Shown: positions 1-12,577 of the stretch, in pieces
Layout of the letters: each line of letters begins with the position of its first letter
Position numbering within the stretch: the first letter of the stretch is position 1
Source: Tieghemiomyces parasiticus
Lineage: Eukaryota > Kickxellomycota > Dimargaritomycetes > Dimargaritales > Dimargaritaceae
Assembly (NCBI GenBank): GCA_027575765.1
Contig: JANBPT010000306.1
Span: 1-45,861, forward strand
DNA length: 45,861 nucleotides
Direction: 5' to 3'
Notes under the pieces: generated by a model
What the model saw: the letters and a program-made list of their open reading frames with translations, nothing else
Databases searched by the model: none
Told to the model about the DNA's origin: nothing
Translations under genes and position numbers: made by a program

Positions 1-2413
1 CCGTGAAAAAAGTTGAGGTGATACCAGTAGGCACTGACCTTCAGGCGGAACCAACGCAGAGTCTCCGTCGTCACCTGACAGAGCGGACAAAGGGCTTCCT
101 TGGCCATGCCGACGCCCCGGGTCCAGCGCGGGGTGTACATGTCCTCAGGGAACTTGGGGGTATGGCGTTCCATAGTTTCGTGGGCGGTAGTGTCGTCGCT
201 GGGTACCAACCCGGATGTTATTGCCGGGTCGGTGTCGGCTGGCGTGAATGGGTACATCGCATCGGCGGTGGTGGTGGACCGGGGGTGGTACGGTGGGTCC
301 AAGAGTATGTTTTTCAATCGTTCGAAGGCTTGGACTGTAGCAGCCGGGGTCACGTAGCGTTCTTCAGTGGGCACGACGTGGAAAGGGTTGGATTCGTGGC
401 GACTCAATCCGAGAGCGGGCGGGTTCTCCGGGCTACTCGGTTCGGGTAGATTTTTACGGAACTGGGCCGTGAGGTTGATGGGTCCCTCCAATTTAAGCGG
501 CGAAACGGTAATGTGGCGACTCCGGTGTTTGCCGTGGTGGGCGGTGCTTGGGGTCACCAGGAGTGCCTTGGCAGGTTGGCCGTACTGGTCGGCTGTACCG
601 ACCGACCGTCTTTCGGGCGGATTGGAAGGGCTAGGTCCATGCTCTGTAACTGGCAGAGGCGGAGGCTAGGTAAGTACAAATTATCCATATATGAAATTGG
701 TTAGTGATGGTGAATATATACCGAGCGATACTTCTCCGTGGTTCTTCGCCAGCAATCCGAAATACCTGAGAAAGTACCGCCCATTGATAATTATTTACCT
801 GTTCGGAAATCGGTGAACTAGGCGGCGTTCGGTGTGAGGACTGTGGGTTTCGGGCGGTGTATAAAATATCAACTGGAATAGTGCTGAGCGATAAATTGTC
901 TGTATTATAGGTATGCGCCAAGGAGTGGTTTAGCTGGTTGTTAGCCCACGTTGTTCGGCAACACTTGTGTCATTTTCTGTTGGGTCATGGATAGTCTAGA
1001 CGGCTTACATTTTCTGATGTCGCGGATCGGAGGGTTTAGCTGGCTGGGTAGCGGCAGGTCACCTAGCCCAGTAGAAGACAACGTCAGGTTCGCCGGTTGC
1101 TTAACGAGGCACGCTGGTGCGATGCAGGCGGGCTGGGTTTCTGTTGATATGAGTGAACCACTGACCAGAGATACTGTAGTGGTTAACGTGGATTAACCAT
1201 GTACTGCTATATGTGGGCCTAAAATCGAGACACGATACATACTCCTAATCATCTCAATCAAACTTACCTTGTCGCATCTGAGAAGCCATCACAGCCTGTT
1301 GGAGTTGGTATGCCACGGCCAGAAATTCTTCGGTGCATACGCCTGGGCGGCTCGCGAGCTCTAGCAGAGCTTCGCCGAAGTGAGTCCAGAACTCCACATC
1401 CAGGAGCGGCAGGTCGGTCGGATGCGCGTTCTGCGGCTGGACCACCGGGGGTGCGGAAGGTTGTAAACGGTAGCCTACATTATGGTCTGGCACCGCATTA
1501 CGGTATGGGTTTGTCCCAATTTCACTCAAAGCGTAGGACATGTAAGCCCCGATCTGCTCAGGCGTATCGCAGATCGAAGGCATGAGCGACCCGGAAGCTG
1601 GAGGATATAAATTTTGCTCCCACCACGGGGACTGGGCTCGACTTGAACCGTTGTACAGGAAAACATTTGGATCAATAGACCCAAGGCTAGCGCCAGTGCC
1701 GATGGAAAACCCCGTATTAGGAGGGACGGGGAACGGCGCCTGGAAATAAGGTTCCGGCACGCATGGGGATTGGACCGATTGAAGTCCATCCCTAAATGAT
1801 AAATACAAGGCCGTGTAGCAGGTGAATTAGTGATTACGGTAGTAGCTTTAACGCACGTAAGCAGAGTAATCTTACGCTATCAAGGGGATCGTCATGTATA
1901 AATCACGGCTATCTGTTGGCGCCAAACGACCGGACTTACCTACTCCCCACGCCTGAGGCGCTAGTCTGCAACAGCATCATGTCCAGAATATCCGACAGCT
2001 CCAGTCGCGAAGGTCCTGCGATCGTGTCACGGGCGGATTGCGGGGACGGTGATAGGTCGTAGGTTAGAGTTCGAGTGGCACACCGCCTGGCCGTGTCCGG
2101 CGAACAGCGTCCCATATGAAGTCAAATGCCGGTTAGCGCATTGAACGAGTACTTACCCGAAGCACCCTCCGGGCATACAGTGGTGTGGTGCGTGGTCTGC
2201 ATGCTGGCTACAATGTCAACCCACGCAAAGTTGTAAGATTTACAAGCAAACGGTTTCGGGGATGCACAATAGCGGAGATAAGCGGTATGCCGAACCGAGA
2301 CGGTGGAGGGGATAGGAAGAAGGTCGAATGACAGCGGAGACTAGAATATCTATCTATATATACATATATCTGTAAACAAGGTCGGGTCGGAGACTCACTA
2401 CACCATAGTCCAT
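1..2413 (-). CDS. Rua1_C-domain zinc-finger transcription regulator, 3' end cut by window edge
   Basis: I assembled six minus-strand exons by hand: 2413-2399, 2340-2157, 2015-1940, 1791-1268, 899-799 and 665 to the edge. All phases close (0, 1, 2, 1, 0) and every donor is GTAAGT, GTGAGT or GTAAAT. About 521 residues are visible. The start ATG at 2413 is the first after an in-frame stop, and exon 1 encodes only five residues. The last visible stretch (residues about 470-521) carries MYTPRWTRG, CPLC and WFRLKVSAYWYH, ending in FFHG at the edge. This is the C-terminal domain of the Rua1 family (DUF4451/Rua1_C), seen in Ustilago Rua1, a C2H2-type regulator of a biosynthetic cluster. The middle is Ser/Pro-rich and probably disordered. 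A nuclear DNA-binding role is inferred from the family; the target genes are unknown. The remaining zinc ligands and the stop lie outside the window. Confidence 0.85.
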
Positions 2414-3129
2414 GTATGTGCCCAACTGGGTCTATGCGGCTAACGAACAGACGGGTTCCGTCATTGGACGACAGCTGCTAGAATCCAAACAAAAAGGGTA
2501 TATGCGCGCAGTCCTAATGAGGTTATGGGCTCTACGTAAAGCCGACAACCGGGTCACCTTTAAATGTTGGTATGGTTGTCCGGTCTGAAGGGGATGTGTA
2601 GTGGTCCTCCAAAGCGGCGCATATCCTCCCGGATATAGATAGACGACGCGTGGCAAACCATTCCTGACCACGGGCGCGGCAAGGGCCCAGTGTGCGAGGT
2701 AAATTGGGCAGTGTGTCGGTGAATGTTAACAGTTCAGTACCAACAAAGCCAAATTTTAGCAAGTGTCCGAGGGTGGCGGCCTAAAACAGTGCGCCACGCC
2801 ATGGTTTAGTACAGCATTTGGGCCTAGAGGCTAAGCGAGCGACCCTGGCGTCAAACGCGTCATAATGGTTATCGCATTTGTTTACCGCTCAACGCTGGAC
2901 AACCTCGACCGCGGAATTGAGGGTATCCAATCAATTAATGGCAGGCACCAGAGTTGTGTACGCAGCGTCACGGGCACCCGGAGCTCTAGAAAACCGGTAC
3001 CTCTTATAATCAGCAAGCACACGTTTGTTTATTATTGATGTGGAAATTAAGCTCGTCCCTAGCCAGTCGATGGGCCGGCGCTAGGTGCAGCACCTCACAG
3101 TAGATTTCATAACAATGGATTTTGGACCC
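2414..3129. other. intergenic, no gene seen
   Basis: This lies between the start of the Rua1-type gene and the stop of the TCP10_C gene. It holds only short chance frames with no recognisable protein. It presumably contains the promoter of the leftward Rua1-type gene and the 3' flank of neither rightward gene. I see no repeat or RNA gene. Confidence 0.6.
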
Positions 3130-5318
3130 TCAGCTCCCAGTCCTAGTCTTGTGGGTCGGGCCGCCGCGGGTGTAGATCACTTCCTTGCGACCGTCCTTGT
3201 ACCGCTTCTCGGTATACCCAGCTTCCACAAACTCCCATAGTTCCTCGCACCCACGCTCGTCCTCGTCCTCTGGTGCATTGCCCACGTGGACGTGACGGAT
3301 TCGGTCCTTGGCGTACCAGTACACCATTCTACCTGTGGTTGGGTACGTTTCTTGGGTATCACCGTTTGCGTAGACGAGGACAATTTTGGCGGGTTCGGTG
3401 GCCATGACAAGCTTGACGTTGCCGTCCGGGTAGGCCTGCGCCAGGGTACCGTCAGCCAGTTCGCGTTCGAGCTTGCCGTTCGGATGGAGGCGTTCCTATT
3501 TGACCGGGGTGATGAGGAGGGCGGAGGAGGGGGGGAACGGCGAATTAGGATGGTTGACGGTTAGCCGTGTGGCAAGTGCTCCCCCTGCGGAAAGCTTCAT
3601 TAGCCAGCGGGACCGAACCCGCAGCCATAGGGATCATACATTGTGTCCGCACCTACCTTGGTGAAGAGCGTCGAAATGCTCAGCCGCGTCAGGGCATCTA
3701 GGAGGTGGCGGCGCTGCTCAACCCCGGCGTCGGCGAGCGGCTTCGGACTCCGTCGGTGGGGTCCCGGAAGGGCAGTTGGCGTTGAAGGCGCTGGTGAAGC
3801 TTTGGTTGGCGTTGTCGTTTCCGACTTGACCGGAGTTGCCGCGACGGCTGCGGCCTGGCTGGCAGCCTTGACGATTTGTGAGGGCATGATAATGGGAGGT
3901 GGACCCGGAGATGCCGGTACGTAGTCAGCTAAAGTGTGCGGGCCAATTGATGATGATCGATCTCCCTTCTCTTCCTCACCATTGACACTGCCCCCGCTGC
4001 TGCTGTTGGCAGACGAGCTGTCCGTGCGGGTAGATGAGGGGTATTTCTGGCCACGTCGCCGGGGTAGCCCGGTTGGGACGGCCAGACCATGGGCAGTCAT
4101 GTGGGCGCGCAGCTGACGGCTCTCGTCGACGAGGTCCCGGACTTTGCTCTCCTGCTCGGTGACGGTGAGGCGGAGCTGGGCAGCCGAAGCGTGGGCCTTT
4201 TCGAGGTCGGCCCGCAGACGGTCGTGGGCCTCGTTGAACTCGCGGGTGCGGGATTGTAGGGTGGATTCTAGACGGCAGACTTCGTCGCGCAAAGTGGCAA
4301 TCTCGTGACGGGCCCGGGTGTGGTCGCGGTGGCGCTGGGCACGGGTCTTGGTACGTCGTGGCGCACGGGTGGAAGTGGCACCCATGGAGAGGCGGCGGAC
4401 CCCAAAGCGGTGGGAGTTGGGGGCCACGCGAACGGTGCCACGGGACCGCGTGCGGCAAACAGGGGTCGAAGGAGGCGAGGACGCCGTGGGATCGGCAGGA
4501 GTAAACCCGGGCGGATCGACAGTCGACGGCGGCTGCGGCTCGGCTTGGCCTAGCGACCCCGAAGGGGCGACAGCGACAAAGGTGGGCAGGGACGGGGAGG
4601 GTGGAAGTCGCTGGAGCAAGGAGGCTGGCGATGGGGAGAACGATACCGGGGTTGGGGCCCGTTCCATGAGGCGGGTCACGGAGTCAGGTAGCGTGGCGCG
4701 TAAGCCCTGCGGTGTGGACACGGTGCGCCGCATCGGGAGTCGACTGAGCGGGGTGGCCACGGCAATCGTCGACGCGACGCGGAGTTGCGTGACGGCGTGG
4801 GGGCGCCGAGGGGGGGCGGGAATCGGGGCTGTATTGTCCGATAAATCGGTGACGGACGTTGTGGCTGGTATGACGGTCTCCCCGCCGATAGTGACGTTGC
4901 GCCGAAGGGACGGGTATTTAAGCGTATTGTGGCTGGATGTCCTAGAGAGCGACCGGAAAACTGGAGTGGTAGGGGAGTCTGGGACCAAGCCGCTGTGGCC
5001 GGGCGACGCCCGCAAGGTACCCGAGGGCGGTGTCGTGGCGGACGACACGACCGGCTGGACTCCGTGATGGCGCTGCTCAGCGTGCGCGACATGGGTGGGG
5101 GTGGCAAGTCGATTCATGGGGAGTGGTATGTTGGTGGTGGGGGGAGTGGCGGGCGCCTTCGGGGCGGATTCGGACGCCCCGTGGGGCCGGGCCAGTGCTT
5201 CCAGCGTAGCCTGGTTGGCTTGTTGAGTTTCCTTGACCTTTTCTCGCATAAGGAGGAGGTGGCGGCGGGCCCGAGTGAGGGGAGATTCCGCCGCACTGGT
5301 CGGTAGAGACTGCAACAT
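3130..5318 (-). CDS. TCP10_C-domain coiled-coil protein, SAS-4/CPAP-like
   Basis: Two exons, 5318-3657 and 3495-3130, are joined in phase 0 by a 161-nt intron (GTAGGT donor, AAATAG acceptor) and give about 675 residues. I chose the ATG at 5318 because A lies at -3 and the open frame further upstream has no ATG. The N-terminal half is Pro/Ser/Thr-rich and low in complexity. Residues about 325-405 form a charged heptad-like coiled coil. Exon 2 is a run of beta-hairpins with repeated x-NG/DG turns (HPNGKLERELADGT, AYPDGNVK, VYANGDTQETYP, KRYKDGRKEVIY), which is the TCP10_C/G-box fold of CPAP, SAS-4 and TCP10. In animals and flagellates that domain binds the STIL/SAS-5 partner during centriole assembly. 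Orthology is inferred from the fold and from the coiled-coil-then-G-box order; no tubulin-binding PN2-3 motif was found by eye. Confidence 0.8.
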
Positions 5319-8563
<3,245 letters not shown>

Positions 8564-8999
8564 ACCACAAAACATGTATGTGTTGGGAAACCGATCGCGC
8601 GTCGTGGTCTTTGAAGTAGCGGGGTTTTAATTGCCGTTGCCAGATTACGGCATCATTAAAGTTATCTTAACTAAACTACCCATCATTTCCAGCCGGGCAG
8701 TCGGGTCATGATCAACTGTCTGAAACCGTACTAGTTCTGTGCATCCATTGAATGCTAGGTTTATATAATATATATATAGAGAGAGAGGGAGAGAGGGTAC
8801 ATAAAGAAGCGATGAAACTGAAGTGGGCACACTAATTAGATACGATCAAAGGAATAAATACAAGGAAATGACAAGACGTTGCACCGAATCTGCCAACCAA
8901 TAGAGACCGTGAGGTGACTGAGCAAAGATAGGTAACTCACGCGTCAGTAATGAGGTAGGGCACGGACCAAAATTAATGACCACCCCTCTCCTCCCCAGC
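8564..8999. other. convergent 3' flanks, no gene
   Basis: This region holds the 3' ends of glutathione reductase and the FrnE-like gene. It contains a short TA/GA microsatellite and AT-rich sequence, as expected for 3' untranslated and cleavage regions. No frame worth naming. Confidence 0.6.
8762..8796. repeat. TA-then-GA simple repeat
   Basis: An alternating TA tract passes directly into a GA tract within the convergent intergenic region. It is a simple-sequence repeat with no evident function. Confidence 0.8.
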
Positions 9000-10237
9000 T
9001 CACGACGACGGGGTGAAGTAGCGCGGTGCGGCCGGGGAAGTGGTAGCCGGTGATCGGGACGGAGGGGTAGTACCCGTGGCGGACGCGACCGTAGCCGTAT
9101 CGAGAGACGGCCCCTCCGTCAATTTATCCTGGCCGCCCTTGCCATCCTCTCCAGTGCTTTGACTCACACTGGCTGGCCGCTTCGCACGTTCGACGAGCTG
9201 TTCGAAAATGAACATCAGCTTATCGACGGGCTGGGCGCCCGACATGGCAAACGTGCGGTCAAAGATAAAAAATGGGGTGCCTTGGACGCCTAGCTCCCCG
9301 TTCTCGTCGAGAAGTTTCAGCAGTTGGGACTTGTAGGCGATACCGTAGTCGGATTTCTTAAGCTCGTCCTCGTCTAGCTTCATTTGCTCAATGATGTTGG
9401 CCACAGCATAAACGTCGCAAATGTCTTGCTGGTCGACAAAGTAGGCCTGGAATACCTTGTCAAGGAATTCGGTTTCGAGGCCCATCTCGGCTAGTTTGAG
9501 CATCAGGCCGTGGAGAATTGTTGTGCGGCCACTGATGCCGTCCAGATGAACCACTAGGCCCTCATCCTTCGCTGGCGTCATGAAAGGGCGGTGCAGAGGG
9601 TCAGGTGCGAGGACGGATTGTGATGAAGGCGGTGTTTAGACATCATGGCGTCTGGAATGGTCTGGGGTGTCTCGTCTCGGCGTCCTGGAGATGCGGACGT
9701 CCCACGGCCAACATACTCGGCGTTTTTATAGAAGCGGGCTTAGCCGCCGCGTGCTACTTACCTGCCCGGTTTATACGGTCCGTGAATTCTCCGGCAGCTT
9801 GGGCCCCCATCTGGTTGACGAAGCGCTGGCGTGTGGTGATGCGGTTGCCTGAAGGTAACGTCTCGTCTAGGATGTAAGGGCGCCATTTCACTTTAAAACT
9901 TACATTGGTATGCATGTTTGTGCACACACGAATGGCACGCTGGTGACCGGGGTGAGCATCGAGGGCAGAGACTATCGAGGATCAAGTTAGCCCAGGTGCA
10001 GGGAGTTTAACGCCTGAGGCTATCGCGGCGGTAAAGAGAGTTGGGGCCAAGCGCCGCCGGCAGCCCTTGCGCCTCCCCGCGTAACCACTGCTACGCCTAC
10101 CCAGCGCTAACCCAATCCTGCAGCGCAAGGCCCTGGACACTTACGTAGAGACGCCGCTTGCAGATGTAAGACCATGGACAGATAAAATCGAAGACAAACT
10201 CGATCTCAATTTCGATGGGCGCTTCGGTATCGGGCAT
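9000..10237 (-). CDS. DsbA-like thioredoxin-fold protein, FrnE family
   Basis: The family consists of thioredoxin-fold proteins with a helical insertion that act as disulfide oxidoreductases or related enzymes. Exon 1 (10237-10145) starts MPDTEAP and has DFICPWSYICKRR. The usual CPWC active site reads CPWS here, with another Cys three residues later. A middle exon ends at 9762 and includes VKWRPYILDETLP. The last exon (9571-9000) joins in phase across a 190-nt intron and holds the cis-Pro loop GVQGTPFFIFD, then a Ser/Thr/Pro-rich tail of about 60 residues. Exon 1 ends in phase 0, but both visible acceptors for the middle exon (exon start 9971 or 9890) need one carried base. A small exon, an unusual junction or a sequence error must therefore lie in 9891-10144. 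It is tail-to-tail with glutathione reductase. Family assignment is firm; exact exons 1-2 are not. Confidence 0.82.
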
Positions 10238-10480
10238 GGTGCTTTCGTTGCTAGCTTACAAAAGGCAGTGAGGTGCTGGGGGAGATAAAAAGACGCGTTT
10301 CAGGTGAAGAAGCGGTGCACTGGTGGGGTAACGGAATGGCGCGTATTCAATTGGGCTGCGCTATGGGCGTTGGGACTGGTTCAGTTATCGGCGAGCGTCG
10401 GTTGGGATACTGGCGGGTAGGGCGGAATGCCGTATAAGCAAGGGCAAGGGCAGTGAGTGATTGGAAAGCAGGGCGGTCGG

Positions 10481-10751
10481 TCAATGGGGTAATGAGGTGG
10501 GGTCGTTCGCAAACGGGGCTAAATCTGCACCAAGGAATCCAGAAACGTAGGGCGAGGGTAGGGGAGTGAACCCAGCCAACACCCTATACAGCTCCTTGTG
10601 CCTGGCGGCTAGTCTTTCCCGCCCATCCGCTGATTCGCATCCTGCCAAAGTCGACTGCCGGGATACAGCTGGCGAGCGAGGAACCTCCTGGGCTGGTGGT
10701 AGACACACGTACACAACCGCGTGATTCCCTACCTTGACTCGGCTTGCTCAT
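10481..10751 (-). CDS. possible small two-exon gene, 59 residues, unknown
   Basis: A candidate only. Exon 10751-10733 (MSKPSQ plus one base) has the donor GTAGGG; the acceptor GGCAG gives exon 10641-10481, in phase, ending in TGA. The intron would be 91 nt. The second exon has an Arg/Glu-rich helix-like start (RERLAARHKELYRVLAGF) followed by a Pro/Gly-rich end. I do not recognise the protein and see no signal peptide or membrane segment. Splice consensus and phase agreement support it; its short length is against it. Confidence 0.35.
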
Positions 10752-10836
10752 AGCTCCAGCGGGACCGCCAAGCGATGTAGGTGGTGAGCAGAGTACGGAA
10801 GTATTAAAGAGAGGGCCACGGCAGGTCGGTAAGTGT

Positions 10837-11241
10837 CTACACATTAAAAGTAACCATTGCGGGCGGCTGTACTCCACAGCTACAGTAGACTGGCGAGATC
10901 ATCGGCGTCGATAAGGGGGGTCTTTCGAGTATTGACCCCCCCCCCACGTTGTGACGCGGTGGGTCGCCGCATCTTCTTTCTCCGCTCCGTTCGGCCAACG
11001 TCATGGAAACACAGTTGCCATCGAGGTGCTGGCGGCTAACAAACCAGTCCAGGGTCCGGCCGGGTATGCATACGTTGAGCCAAACCTGGTCATCGTCAAT
11101 GCAGGTTATCGGGCCGTGGAGCCAGGTGCGTATATGCGTATACCACGGAACTGGCTCTGGCGGTCCCTACCAGCCAGGCCTGAACTGGACTCAGCACGGG
11201 CGGGCGATCGCCGAGAGTCCTGGGCCACTTACCTTCACCAT
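10837..11241 (-). CDS. possible small two-exon gene, 112 residues, unknown
   Basis: A candidate only. ATGGTGAAG at 11241-11233 is followed by a perfect GTAAGT donor. The acceptor GGTAG ends a 66-nt intron, and exon 11166-10837 is open for 109 codons to a TAG, in phase. The translated exon is rich in Trp, Asp and hydrophobic residues (PVPWYTHIRTWLHGP, DDDQVWLNVCIPGR) near its start and becomes Pro/Gly-rich toward the end. The first exon could extend upstream, since the frame stays open to an ATG at 11454. No family was recognised. The opposite strand is also open here, so the coding strand is uncertain. Confidence 0.33.
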
Positions 11242-12577
11242 CGACGAGGATAGGGCAGGCAGGGCGGGACGGGGCAAAAGATCTAGTGGCACGCAGCGCA
11301 TTCGGTGAACAGGCCAATCGCACGCCACACATATCCCCTCCCCTCCCTCGTACGCTTTTTCTGCCGGCCGCCAAATACACCTCCGCCCCTTCCCTCCCGC
11401 CCTCCCATGCTCGTCCGGGACCTGCTGACTTTTCACTTTATTAGACTTGGTCATCGCTGTCCAAAGTCTTTAGTTTCTTGTCATCTCCCCCTCGTCTGCA
11501 GTTCCTATTCCGTCTTCCCATCCGGTTGTCATCCGGCCCGTAGCTACATCTCTCACCTGGATTCGTCATAAGCACTTCCTCTAATGTGCCGATAAGCTGA
11601 TTCTACTGTATTTGACTCGCCCCGCCGTGATCCGTAGGATCTGTTAAGGTAAGCACTCTCGCCTTTCACTGCAACTGGGCCCGCTGGAAAATCTCTGCCT
11701 TATTGACAACTGGCTTCTGCCGCGACCTTCCGCCTCCTCGCTGCCTTCGGCGGGCTGGGGAGGAGGGTCCTGGCCGGCTGCGTTACCCTTTTTCGAGCTG
11801 TTTGGACGCGGCTATATAACCTTCGTTCACTGGCGCGTCCAGCTGTCCACTTCAAAGAAATACGTTTTCATCAAACCGGCCCCCTCCAAACCAGCTAAAC
11901 GGCTATCGCTACTTCGCAATAGCTCTGCTTTTTGACACCGCTTCCCTCTCTCATCTCCCCGCTCATATCCCTATCGATTTCTTCCTATCCGTCGGCTCGG
12001 TTTCCTCCCCGATCCTATCCCTTCTTGGTCGCGATCACCGACCCTCCCCTGCTTTCAGCTTTTAAGCGCCACTCCATATTGGAGCCACCTCTCGAACGCC
12101 GCGTATATCCCGCCCCTCCCCTGTTCAGCCGAGCCGACTTTCTCTCCCCGCTCGCTATTTCGAGCCCGAACTCCCCACTCCCTCCCCACTTGCCTTGTAA
12201 GTCGGTGCCATGTCCCCTTATGACATCCGCGCCCACCGGCCGGGTCGCTTGCGGATATTCCACCATCTCTCGGCCCGCCTTTGGCGCCCTTATCCACCCG
12301 TCTCCTGTGATGGGGGACCTTCTAGCTTCCTTCCCTCAACGCAATTAAGCCTAACCTCCCTGTTGTCATGGGGCCTGTTTATCATTAGAATCAGGGGGCC
12401 GCAACCGCCATGAGGTCGGTCCCAAAAAGCCATTCCTCGACTCGTCAACCCCACCAACTAACCAATCATCCAACGATCAACCATCTATGCCCGCCTTACC
12501 TTACCCTTCTCAGATCCTCCTGGTATCACGGCCAAGGCCCTACAATTGAGTCGATCCCGTCACCTCTCTGTTTCGCC
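11242..12577 (+). promoter_or_regulatory. promoter and long pyrimidine-rich leader of the four-RRM gene
   Basis: Plus-strand C/T-rich DNA with several uninterrupted pyrimidine runs. TATATAA lies at 11813-11819, about 760 bases before the probable start codon. A strong donor-like GTAAGT starts at about 12197. Acceptor-like sites end near 12390 (CATTAG) and 12514 (TTCTCAG), so a 5'-untranslated intron is likely. Many small ATG frames occur; the longest (11932-12348) is Pro/Ser-rich, as expected from C-rich DNA, and is not called as a gene. Confidence 0.45.
11813..11819 (+). promoter_or_regulatory. TATA box candidate for the four-RRM gene
   Basis: TATATAA in a GC-rich setting, followed by pyrimidine-rich DNA. 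It is inferred to direct the gene starting at 12578, implying a leader of about 700 bases before splicing. Confidence 0.45.

Noticed and set aside
4318..5067. A 249-codon plus frame opposite the TCP10_C gene
   Set aside because: It is antisense to a better-supported exon and has the composition of a GC-rich shadow.
8645..8830. Short minus frame with Tyr/Ile-rich content after glutathione reductase
   Set aside because: It is a translation of the TA/GA microsatellite and flanking 3' sequence.
11932..12348. 138-codon frame in the four-RRM leader
   Set aside because: It is low-complexity Pro/Ser/Leu from pyrimidine-rich DNA, crosses a likely splice donor and has no recognisable domain.
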